The position numbers and the translations under genes were made by a program. The notes under the pieces are model-generated. The model worked only from the letters and a program-made list of their open reading frames with translations. It had not been told where the DNA came from and made no database searches. Below, one piece after another: positions 16,421 through 23,495 of a stretch of DNA of 64,000 nucleotides. The DNA comes from Acidobacteriota bacterium (lineage in GTDB: Bacteria > Acidobacteriota > Aminicenantia > Aminicenantales > Saccharicenantaceae): positions 62,001-126,000 of the forward strand of contig JAWSUF010000005.1 in assembly GCA_033549365.1 (NCBI GenBank). The letters run 5' to 3'. Each line of letters starts with the position of its first letter. Within the stretch, counting starts at the first letter, position 1.

Positions 16421-19135
16421 TTATTGATCCAGATAAGGTCGAAAAAGATCGCTCTTCGCCCGCCAGAAACTTTCCATGTTCGGCCGGTACTTGATGTGGT
16501 CAAGAGCCCCTCGGAAGCCTTCATCCAGCCGAAGAACGAACCGGACCCTGTCGCGATAATCCCGATGATGAAACCGCATCCGGACAAGCGAGAAGCCGTC
16601 CGCGCCCGGCGCCTCCAGAACCGCCGGGACGTCGACGGAGGTCTCAACACCGTCCTGCGTTTGAATCACGGATGCCGTGCCCCGAACGCCGACATCATTC
16701 GCGGGGTTGTGAAGATGGAATTCCACCTGATAGCCCTGAGGAGGCAGCCGGAATTCCTTGGACACGGCTATCAATCCGGCTTCGGTGCCGGGAAAAGGCG
16801 CCACAGCGCTCCTGTCCAGAAAAATATCGGATTCGAGCCTGATGCCGCCCGTGATCTCGAAGTCTTTGTCCTCGACAAGCTCGGTCCGCGAGCCTCGAGC
16901 CAGGGCCATGTCCACGCCGGAATGTCTCTCGAATCTCCGAACCCATTCGTCATCCGATGCCAGCGCGGCATGGAGCGCCTGGTATTGCCGGAACTCCGGC
17001 CTTTCGCGAAGGCGTTCCAGGACAGCCGTCGATTCCCGGCGATCCCCGAGCTGATCGGCGGCGGCCGCAAAGTAGAGTGCGGACTCAACGGGGCCTTCTT
17101 CGCCGGGACGGCCGGGAAAAATATTCTCGAGTGCGGTTCGGGCACGATCGTAATCTCCAAGATCGAAAAACTGAAGCCCGGCCGTCATGTCGTCGGCGGC
17201 CAGCCGGATAAAGGCGGCAGCCAGCCCGGGCGAGGCTTTGACCGTCAATCGGTAACAATACCGGAAAAATGGGAACGCCCGAGCCGGACGGATATCGACC
17301 CAGACATTCTCTCCGGCCCGGACCTTGATTTTTCGGGAGATCAGGCCCCCGCCGACAACGATCTCGCCGTCGCTTTCCGGAGCGATGACGAAAACCGTCA
17401 TCCGGGGAATTTTTTCCCGGTTGACAAGGAAGCGGATGACTTTCTCCCCACCGCCGATAAAGAAGGCGTTGATATCCTTTTCATAGGGAGATCCGTCCAT
17501 CATGACGAACTCCCGCACCGGATTGGAGGCGGGGACGGCCGTCGGCAGCGACACCGCCTGTTTCTCCCGCCTGGGAATTTTCCCGGAAAAAATGCGGACC
17601 TCGGGATTCTTGTATTCGATGTCATGGAAAAAGAAGCTCTTCACCGGCTCGTGCTGTCTGAAGAGGTTCACATAGACGGCCGCCCACTCCGGATAGAACT
17701 TCCGGTTGTTCAGAAACAGGGAGGACGAAGCGCTCGACGACATGATGAAATCGAACTGCTGGAACGGCGGGAAATCCCTCCAGAAAAGATAGGCCCGGGA
17801 AAAAAACCGGTATCGCCGGCCTTCCTTGACGGGGTTCATCGGCGAAAACCACTCTTTGCCGAAGCGGGTCCGCTCGGGGATATTCCTGACGATCCAGCGT
17901 TCTCCAATTTCGGTCGTGTCGTCTTCCCAGAGATAATAGGATCGGGATACGGTTCCCCAGGATATCCAGACGAGGAGAAGCGAAACGACAAGAACGGCGG
18001 CGGCCTTTCTACGGCCGAAAACCTCCCGTATGAAAAGAACGCCGCTCATCCCCAGAAAGGCCAGGAAGAGAGCCAGGGTGGCCAGGTCGCGCAAACGGGA
18101 AAACCCGATGAAGCCCAGGGCTCCGATGAAATAGGCCGTTCCGGAGATCGCGACAAACCAATCGGCCGGACGCCTCTTCCGGATCATATGGATGATGCCG
18201 AGGACGATCAGGATGGACAGCGGCCAACCTTCCGTGATGAAAACATTCCAGACCGCCTGCAGGTGTTTGCTGAACTTGATGTGTTCCCAGAGATTGGTCG
18301 GCGCGATCGGGCGCAGGAACCACTCCGTTTCATGGACAAGTCCAACCAGGTTTTTCGAGGCCTGAAGAAATTCCCGGAAACGGATCAGCCCGTAGGGGTG
18401 GCCGGCGAAAAATCCGGCGGCGGCCGCCGCCGCGGTCGCGGCGAGCCGGACATCGAGCGGTATACGCCAAACTTTCGTGCCCCGGCCGAGTTCCCGAATG
18501 GCATGGGCGGCGAAGATGGCCGCGCCGATGAAAATCGCGTTGTACTTGGTCGCAACGGCCAGCCCGCCGGAAAAAGCCGCCAGGATATAGAAGGCGATGT
18601 TACCCCGGGCCAGCAAAAGGGTACAAAAATACAGTGACAGCGCATAGAAAAACGTCATCGGGACATCGAGGACGATCTGATGGCTGTAGAGGATATGGAT
18701 GAAGGACAATGTAAAAAGGGATGCGGCGATGAGTGCGGCTTTTTCCGAATAGAGACGACGGGCCGTGAGAAAAACAAGAGGGATGGTCAGGGACCCCATG
18801 AGCGCCGCCGTGACTCTTGCGATCTGGAGGATTTGATCGAAGGAGAAAGGATAAAGACCCGGCACCGGATTGAAGCCGCAGACGGTCAGAATCCCTGAAA
18901 TCAGCCTGAGGAGAACGGCCACGATATAGTTAAAAAAGATCGGGTAGAACCAGTAGGGGTCGGGTCGCCAATCGCCCCCGTAAATGACCTGGATGTGCCG
19001 GGCCAGGGGGTAGTCGTCCACCCGCTGGTAGACGGAGCCGAGACCCCAAAAACGCAGAAATATCCCCAGAAGCAGAAGCCCGGCGAGCAGGATGAGGGTC
19101 TTTCTGCGGCGCAGGAAATCTTTCAGGTTATCCAT
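16421..19135 (-). CDS. GT39-type membrane glycosyltransferase with large C-terminal periplasmic region
   Basis: This 904-residue protein starts with a membrane helix (LILLAGLLLLGIFLRFW) and an early acidic pair, VDDYPLARHI, in the first periplasmic loop, as in PMT/ArnT-like GT-C enzymes that use polyprenyl-phosphate sugars. About 10-12 helices extend to near residue 430. The following 470 residues are soluble: a loop region, helical TPR-like repeats (LQFFDLGDYDRARTALENI, residues about 640-700) and a C-terminal beta domain. ATG 19135 was chosen because it opens the first helix and lies just below a promoter. Acceptor is unknown. Confidence 0.82.
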   Translation of the reverse strand: MDNLKDFLRRRKTLILLAGLLLLGIFLRFWGLGSVYQRVDDYPLARHIQVIYGGDWRPDPYWFYPIFFNYIVAVLLRLISGILTVCGFNPVPGLYPFSFDQILQIARVTAALMGSLTIPLVFLTARRLYSEKAALIAASLFTLSFIHILYSHQIVLDVPMTFFYALSLYFCTLLLARGNIAFYILAAFSGGLAVATKYNAIFIGAAIFAAHAIRELGRGTKVWRIPLDVRLAATAAAAAAGFFAGHPYGLIRFREFLQASKNLVGLVHETEWFLRPIAPTNLWEHIKFSKHLQAVWNVFITEGWPLSILIVLGIIHMIRKRRPADWFVAISGTAYFIGALGFIGFSRLRDLATLALFLAFLGMSGVLFIREVFGRRKAAAVLVVSLLLVWISWGTVSRSYYLWEDDTTEIGERWIVRNIPERTRFGKEWFSPMNPVKEGRRYRFFSRAYLFWRDFPPFQQFDFIMSSSASSSLFLNNRKFYPEWAAVYVNLFRQHEPVKSFFFHDIEYKNPEVRIFSGKIPRREKQAVSLPTAVPASNPVREFVMMDGSPYEKDINAFFIGGGEKVIRFLVNREKIPRMTVFVIAPESDGEIVVGGGLISRKIKVRAGENVWVDIRPARAFPFFRYCYRLTVKASPGLAAAFIRLAADDMTAGLQFFDLGDYDRARTALENIFPGRPGEEGPVESALYFAAAADQLGDRRESTAVLERLRERPEFRQYQALHAALASDDEWVRRFERHSGVDMALARGSRTELVEDKDFEITGGIRLESDIFLDRSAVAPFPGTEAGLIAVSKEFRLPPQGYQVEFHLHNPANDVGVRGTASVIQTQDGVETSVDVPAVLEAPGADGFSLVRMRFHHRDYRDRVRFVLRLDEGFRGALDHIKYRPNMESFWRAKSDLFRPYLDQ

Positions 19136-19146
19136 GAAGAGCCCAC

Positions 19147-19176
19147 ATTTTATCGACAGGGCTTCCGGATTGTCAA
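19147..19176 (-). promoter_or_regulatory. Promoter of the GT39-methyltransferase operon
   Basis: Minus strand: perfect -35 TTGACA (19176-19171), 18-nt spacer, -10 TAAAAT (19152-19147). Only 11 nt lie between the -10 box and the ATG at 19135, and no Shine-Dalgarno sequence is visible. Confidence 0.6.
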
Positions 19177-19198
19177 CTTCAACCCGGGACACAGCGTT

Positions 19199-19282
19199 CG
19201 CTCGACCCTCCGTCGGCTTGCTCCGGAGCCGTGCGCGTGTCGAGATTGCTGTACGCTGCGTCGGCTTCCGCTCTTCGGGCTC
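19199..19282. repeat. Dispersed intergenic repeat fragment (shares blocks with 49.0-49.5 kb)
   Basis: Three blocks recur in the 48.84-49.63 kb repeat region. 19199-19226 matches 49338-49365 with one mismatch. 19231-19253 matches 49454-49476 with two mismatches. 19262-19282 matches 49034-49054 with one mismatch. The block order differs from that in the larger region, so these are modular pieces. It lies between the GT39 promoter and the deacetylase stop. Confidence 0.7.
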
Positions 19283-19286
19283 AAGT

Positions 19287-20123
19287 TCAAGGGTGGTTCG
19301 GAAGGCTGTCAATATAATCCCTGAACGAGATGAAGGGGAAGGCGGCGAGGAGGCGGGACAGTTTTTTCCGGGCGGTTTTCAGGCCGGCGTAGTGAACAAT
19401 CCGGTCGCGAAGCGGCAGAGACAAACGCAGGCCGCCGGGATCGACTTCCCGGGGGTGAAGATAGACGATTCCGGGCCGGCCCCGGCGCTCGAATCGACTC
19501 AGACCCGCCCGGAGCACCGCATAGGACCAGACCCGAAAGGCAGCGCCTCCGGAAAAGGGAAGGCGGCGGCCCGCAAGGTTCAGCGTGCTGGGCGGAATTT
19601 CAAGAAGTCCGCCGATCCGGAAAGGGAAGCGCGGTATGCGATTATCGCCATAGAGATAGGTTTTTGCCGGAAAGAGACTGGAATCGTAGAGGAGCCCGCG
19701 GGTTTCGAGGATGTGGAAAAACCAATCCATGTCGCGGCGAACCGACCAGGACGGCGCCCGATACCCCACAATCTCCGTTCCGGCTCTTGTCTTGAGAATA
19801 TCCAGCGATCGATCGAGGTCGGCTTCGAATTCCTTCGGGCTCATGCTTGATACCGGTCTATGGCTGAGTCCGTGAGAGGCAATTTCGTGACCGTCATCCC
19901 GGATTGTTTCGACCAGTCCCGGATGTCTTTCGGCCGTTCTTCCCAGAATGAAAAATGTCGCCCGGGCTTTGTTTTCCGCGCAAAGCTCGAGGATGGTCCG
20001 GATGTTATCCATAAGGCGGTTGTCATGGCCTTGAGGCGGCTCCGGACCCACGGCGTCGTAGTTGGCATGGAACCATTCCTCGACATCGAAGGAGAGGAGG
20101 AATCCGCCGCGGGACGTCATCAC
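19287..20123 (-). CDS. Polysaccharide deacetylase (NodB fold)
   Basis: A 278-residue deacetylase of the type found in exopolysaccharide clusters. The catalytic/metal Asp pair is in LSFDVEEWFHANY. The metal-binding histidines are in HEIASHGLSHRPV (HxxxH). YRAPSW is the conserved Arg/Pro/Trp strand, and IVYLHPREVD supplies the late catalytic His. It would remove N-acetyl groups from a surface polysaccharide. It lacks a signal peptide, as do the exosortase-cluster homologues. Start ATG 20123 overlaps the stop of the upstream methyltransferase (20120), so they are coupled. Confidence 0.88.
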   Translation of the reverse strand: MMTSRGGFLLSFDVEEWFHANYDAVGPEPPQGHDNRLMDNIRTILELCAENKARATFFILGRTAERHPGLVETIRDDGHEIASHGLSHRPVSSMSPKEFEADLDRSLDILKTRAGTEIVGYRAPSWSVRRDMDWFFHILETRGLLYDSSLFPAKTYLYGDNRIPRFPFRIGGLLEIPPSTLNLAGRRLPFSGGAAFRVWSYAVLRAGLSRFERRGRPGIVYLHPREVDPGGLRLSLPLRDRIVHYAGLKTARKKLSRLLAAFPFISFRDYIDSLPNHP

Positions 20124-20794
20124 GCCTCTTTGACCGCCTCGACGGCAAAGGCCGTTGCCAACCGGCGCGCCGGAATGCCGGGCTTCTTCCGCCCGTCCTG
20201 CTTCTTCGCCAAACCGAAAGGAAAGTACATGTTCACGACGGACAACACCCGGGCGCCGCAGGCCTCAAGACCGCTTCGGACTTCGGTTTGGGAACGGACA
20301 TGAAGATACCGGTCGACGCCTCCCTTGATGCGGCGCATGGTGGAAAAGGCCAGGTTTTCCCCATTGGCCGTGCTGATGATGATCCGGCCGCCTGGCCGGG
20401 CCGTCCGGACGAGTTCGGCGATCAGAGCCCGGCCGTCTTCGACGCACTGGATCACGCTGTTCGAAAAAACCAAGTCGAAACTTCCGTCACGAAACGGCAG
20501 TCCGCCGGGCCCGATTTGAACGGAGACAAGCCCCTTGCCGCCGGCCAAAAGGAGCATGCCCCGGGAAATATCGGCCCCGACAAGAAAGTTTTCAGCGGCC
20601 AGGCCGGCCGTGAAGTGGCCCGTGCCGCAGCCGGAGTCGAGAACGGCCCGGCCCCGGAGATCGCCGGCCAGCCGGAGGACATGCTTTTTGAAGAACCGGA
20701 AGTTGGCCGAATTGAAATAGCTGTTGGCGGTTTCGGCATCGCCGCAGAGTTCGGCCCGGCCGTCGAAATATTCCGTCCAGAGTTTATGATCCAT
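20120..20794 (-). CDS. Class I SAM-dependent methyltransferase
   Basis: A 224-residue methyltransferase. Motif I is AVLDSGCGTGHF, followed by VGADISRGML, and FDLVFSNSVIQCV is the post-motif region in UbiE/Coq5-like enzymes. IISTANGENL follows. The C-terminal segment FPFGLAKKQDGRKK is basic. It begins immediately after the FemAB-like gene (stop 20795) and overlaps the deacetylase start. Substrate unknown; context points to glycan or lipid-linked intermediates. Confidence 0.8.
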   Translation of the reverse strand: MDHKLWTEYFDGRAELCGDAETANSYFNSANFRFFKKHVLRLAGDLRGRAVLDSGCGTGHFTAGLAAENFLVGADISRGMLLLAGGKGLVSVQIGPGGLPFRDGSFDLVFSNSVIQCVEDGRALIAELVRTARPGGRIIISTANGENLAFSTMRRIKGGVDRYLHVRSQTEVRSGLEACGARVLSVVNMYFPFGLAKKQDGRKKPGIPARRLATAFAVEAVKEA

Positions 20795-21937
20795 TCAGAG
20801 TCCGATCTCCTTTCGAAACCGTGCCCCCAGGGATCGGGCCAGCCATTGGGGAACGGCTTTCTTCCACACTTCAACGGCATGGCCGGCCAGAGAAGAATTT
20901 CCGGAAAAGGGGTTGCGCGGCGGCCGAACGCCGGCCGCACCATCGTCCAGATAAAGATATCGGTAGTCATGGAACTGCATCAGCCATTTCTTTTTGAATA
21001 TTTCCTGGCCCCTGTACCTGACCGGACCGAAATCGAAACCGCGGCAGCCGGCGGCGTAAGCCCAGCGGAAAAACTCCCAGACGGCGAAGTCATTGGGTTT
21101 CATGGCGAAGGCGGCATCGTCCGAACACATGTCCGTGATTTGGACGGTCGTTCCGGTTCGCCAGGCAATCAGCGCCGAAACCGGATGCCCCTTGTGGGCG
21201 ATGATGAAAAGCTTCATGTTGTCTTTAAGATATCGGCGCAGAGCGAAGAAAAAAGACAGAGGGTGCGGCGGCGTGCCCAGTCTCTTCATGGTTTTCAGGT
21301 AAATCGGATAGAACTCTTCCTCGAGGGGCCGGAAGCCCGGACGCTCTGCGAATTCGAGGTTGAAGGAGGCGGCCTTGCGGATGAGGCTTCTGTCCTTGGC
21401 ATCCAGTTTTTTCCACAGGATGTCCGGAGGCTCCAGAAGGCGGTCGACGCGCCGGAAAAGGGGAAGGGCCTGAAAGGGTCCGGCGACATCGTCTCCGAGA
21501 CTTAACGGATGGCGCATTTCCAGGTGGCGGCAGCCGAATGCCTTCATCTCCCGGCGGATGGCGCGGGCAAAACTCTCCACAAGGGCTATCTTTTCCCCGG
21601 GTCCGGCATCTCCGGCCGGAAGAAGTCCGCCGTATTCATTGAACGGCTGGGAGACGATTTTCCGCCCGTAGATCCGGCTGCGGTGAACAAATCCTGGAAA
21701 AACGGCCCGGATGTTCGGACCATCCAGGCAGAGGCGGTAGACCGGATCGAAACCATAGACAAGCTCGACGGCTCGTTTGTAGCCCGAAAGATGAACGAAA
21801 CGGCCGCCGGGATGGCCCTCCACGAAGGCATCCCATTTGGCCTCATGGCCGGCCGAGAACGGGATCCATTCCGGCTCGAGCGGTCCGGGCGGCGTCGAGC
21901 CGTCCGGGCGGGGACCGGCCTCAGCTTTTGGTGACAA
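20795..21937 (-). CDS. FemAB/GNAT-like acyl- or aminoacyltransferase
   Basis: A 380-residue protein with the double-GNAT layout of FemAB-like proteins in exopolysaccharide clusters: RFVHLSGYKRAVELVYGF, SQPFNEYGGLL, KDRSLIRKAASF and a C-terminal GNAT core FDFGPVRYRGQEIFKKKW. Members may transfer amino acids or acyl groups to a cell-surface polymer. The only reasonable start is TTG 21937, which overlaps the EamA-like gene by 17 nt; no Shine-Dalgarno sequence is visible, so reinitiation is likely. The exact reaction cannot be read from sequence. Confidence 0.72.
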   Translation of the reverse strand: MSPKAEAGPRPDGSTPPGPLEPEWIPFSAGHEAKWDAFVEGHPGGRFVHLSGYKRAVELVYGFDPVYRLCLDGPNIRAVFPGFVHRSRIYGRKIVSQPFNEYGGLLPAGDAGPGEKIALVESFARAIRREMKAFGCRHLEMRHPLSLGDDVAGPFQALPLFRRVDRLLEPPDILWKKLDAKDRSLIRKAASFNLEFAERPGFRPLEEEFYPIYLKTMKRLGTPPHPLSFFFALRRYLKDNMKLFIIAHKGHPVSALIAWRTGTTVQITDMCSDDAAFAMKPNDFAVWEFFRWAYAAGCRGFDFGPVRYRGQEIFKKKWLMQFHDYRYLYLDDGAAGVRPPRNPFSGNSSLAGHAVEVWKKAVPQWLARSLGARFRKEIGL

Positions 21938-22274
21938 GGTAGACGCCCAGGGTGATGAACAGCGTTCCCAGCCACTTGATCGGGGAGATGTCCTCTTTGA
22001 AAATCAGAGCGGAGGAAACGACGATGAGGACGTAGGCAAAACTGATAATCAGATTCGCATATCCGAGATCATATCGCGAAAGAACAACGAGCCAGACCAG
22101 CACACCGATTCCCGAAAGAGCCAGAGCGCCGAGGACATAGGGAGACGTCAGGGCATGGAGAAAAAAGGCCTTGTCCACACGGGCCGAACCCAGGTCGAGA
22201 ACACCTTTTTTCAAAAGAATCTGGGACAGAACGAAAACCAGCACGACCGGAATAAAGATATGAAGGCCTTTCAT
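21921..22274 (-). CDS. EamA/DMT-family small four-helix membrane protein
   Basis: A 117-residue protein of four predicted membrane helices: IFIPVVLVFVLSQILL, VLGALALSGIGVLVWLVV, LIISFAYVLIVVSSALI and WLGTLFITLGVYLV. It resembles half-size EamA/SMR-like units such as ArnE/ArnF, which flip undecaprenyl-linked sugars. GYANLIISFAY is the family motif. The gene overlaps the DUF2304 gene by 4 nt and the FemAB-like gene by 17 nt, so it belongs to this glycan operon. A flippase role is an inference from family and context. Confidence 0.75.
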   Translation of the reverse strand: MKGLHIFIPVVLVFVLSQILLKKGVLDLGSARVDKAFFLHALTSPYVLGALALSGIGVLVWLVVLSRYDLGYANLIISFAYVLIVVSSALIFKEDISPIKWLGTLFITLGVYLVTKS

Positions 22275-22642
22275 GGTTTCCCTTCCCTTTTTTCCGCCTC
22301 GAGTTTCATCAGTCCGATTTCCTGGATCAGCTTTTTGTTGGCCTCCTTGAGTTCCGAAATGGCCACCGAAAAGTGCATAAGAATGAGCATCAATCCGATG
22401 ATCAGGATAAGGAAAAGAGCGGTCGGCGGATAGCTGATTCCAATCATGAACGAGAACTGGTCGAGGAGATTACGAAACATGGCCACTCCGAGGAAAACAA
22501 AACCCATGGCCAGCCAGAGAATGGAAAACTCTTCCCGCAGCCGTTTTCTCCGGATCAGCTCGACAATGAAGATGATCAGCAGAATGCTTCCGATGATCGA
22601 CAGGATCTGGATTCGGATCCCCTGAACGTCATCCATTCCCAT
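22271..22642 (-). CDS. DUF2304-family membrane protein
   Basis: A 123-residue protein with three membrane helices (about 11-30, 42-60, 72-92), then a charged amphipathic/coiled tail (ELKEANKKLIQEIGLM). RRKRLREEFSILWLAMG is the DUF2304 signature. Such proteins almost always sit beside a GT2 polyprenyl-phosphate sugar transferase, as here, and may be its membrane partner. ATG 22642 is preceded by AAGGAGA. Direct biochemical function is unknown to me. Confidence 0.78.
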   Translation of the reverse strand: MGMDDVQGIRIQILSIIGSILLIIFIVELIRRKRLREEFSILWLAMGFVFLGVAMFRNLLDQFSFMIGISYPPTALFLILIIGLMLILMHFSVAISELKEANKKLIQEIGLMKLEAEKREGKP

Positions 22643-22654
22643 GGCGGTCTCCTT

Positions 22655-23353
22655 CTATTTTTTCTTTTTCATCATCCGGACGAAAATCGCCAGGAACACC
22701 TTGACCATGTAAAAGAGCGACTTGTGAAACGTGATGGACGACCGGCCGCCCTGGCGTTCGTTCATCGTCGCCCCGATTTCGATGACTCTCAGTCCGGACT
22801 TGATCAGGATATAGACGGCTTCGGGTTCCGGGTAGTCATCCGGGTAGTCGCGGAACAGAATGTCCAGGGCTTTTCTGTTATAGGACCGGAAGCCCGAGGT
22901 GCTGTCCGTGATGTTTTCCTGGAGAAGAATTTTATTCATGAGCGTAAACATCTTGATGCCCAGACGGCGCGGCAGGGAGCTTCGAAACGACGAATCGGAC
23001 ACGAATCGGGACCCGATGACGACGTCGGACTCGCCCTTGAGAATGGGGTCGACAAGACGGGAAATCTCCTCGGGGTTGTGCTGGCCGTCGCCGTCGATCT
23101 GAACGGCGATATCGTATCCTTTTCTTACGGCGTAAATAAACCCGGTTTGAACGGCGCCGCCGATGCCGAGGTTTTTCGGAAGATCGACGACGGAGGCGAT
23201 CCCGGTTTCCCCGGCGATTTTCGACGTCCCGTCCACGGAACCGTCGTTGATGACCAGGACGTCGAAATCGGGGGCATGTTTCCGCACGTCGTGCAGAACG
23301 CCGGCAATGGCCTTTTCTTCATTGAATGCGGGAATGATGACAATTTTGCGCAT
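22655..23353 (-). CDS. Glycosyltransferase family 2, dolichyl/polyprenyl-phosphate sugar synthase-like
   Basis: A GT2 enzyme of 232 residues: nucleotide-sugar site VIIPAFNEEKAI and VINDGSVDGT, metal-binding DGDGQH, and ITDSTSGFRSYNRKAL near the acceptor site. It resembles DPMS-type enzymes that load a sugar onto a polyprenyl phosphate, which the GT39 enzyme could use as donor. It lacks the C-terminal helices of GtrB-type members. The C-terminus has a hydrophobic amphipathic end (FYMVKVFLAIFVRMM). ATG 23353 opens the conserved N-terminus. Confidence 0.9.
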   Translation of the reverse strand: MRKIVIIPAFNEEKAIAGVLHDVRKHAPDFDVLVINDGSVDGTSKIAGETGIASVVDLPKNLGIGGAVQTGFIYAVRKGYDIAVQIDGDGQHNPEEISRLVDPILKGESDVVIGSRFVSDSSFRSSLPRRLGIKMFTLMNKILLQENITDSTSGFRSYNRKALDILFRDYPDDYPEPEAVYILIKSGLRVIEIGATMNERQGGRSSITFHKSLFYMVKVFLAIFVRMMKKKK

Positions 23354-23372
23354 GGATTCCGAGTCCCGCCTT

Positions 23373-23401
23373 ATGTTACATAATTCCCCGGGGTGGTTCA
23401 A
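23373..23401 (-). promoter_or_regulatory. Putative promoter of the GT2-DUF2304-EamA glycan operon
   Basis: Minus strand: -35 TTGAAC (23401-23396), 17-nt spacer, -10 TAACAT (23378-23373), 19 nt before the ATG. Both boxes match the consensus in four positions, so support is moderate. Confidence 0.4.
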
Positions 23402-23417
23402 TGGCCCCCTATAGCCG

Positions 23418-23495
23418 GATCGGCTCGCCCGAAGGGTAAAAATGCCGGATTTAATCAGGGTTACGACAATAAAAAGAAAAACACCGGCATTTTTA
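23418..23495. terminator. Bidirectional hairpin terminator with the dispersed GCCCGAAGGG box
   Basis: The box GATCGGCTCGCCCGAAGGG (23418-23436) is followed directly by a perfect 12-bp stem, TAAAAATGCCGG (23437-23448) with CCGGCATTTTTA (23484-23495), loop 35 nt. The stem is A/T-rich at its base in both directions, so it could terminate transcription from either side. It overlaps the stop codon of the kinase-like gene. The box recurs at 47 kb and several times at 48.9-49.6 kb. Confidence 0.65.
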
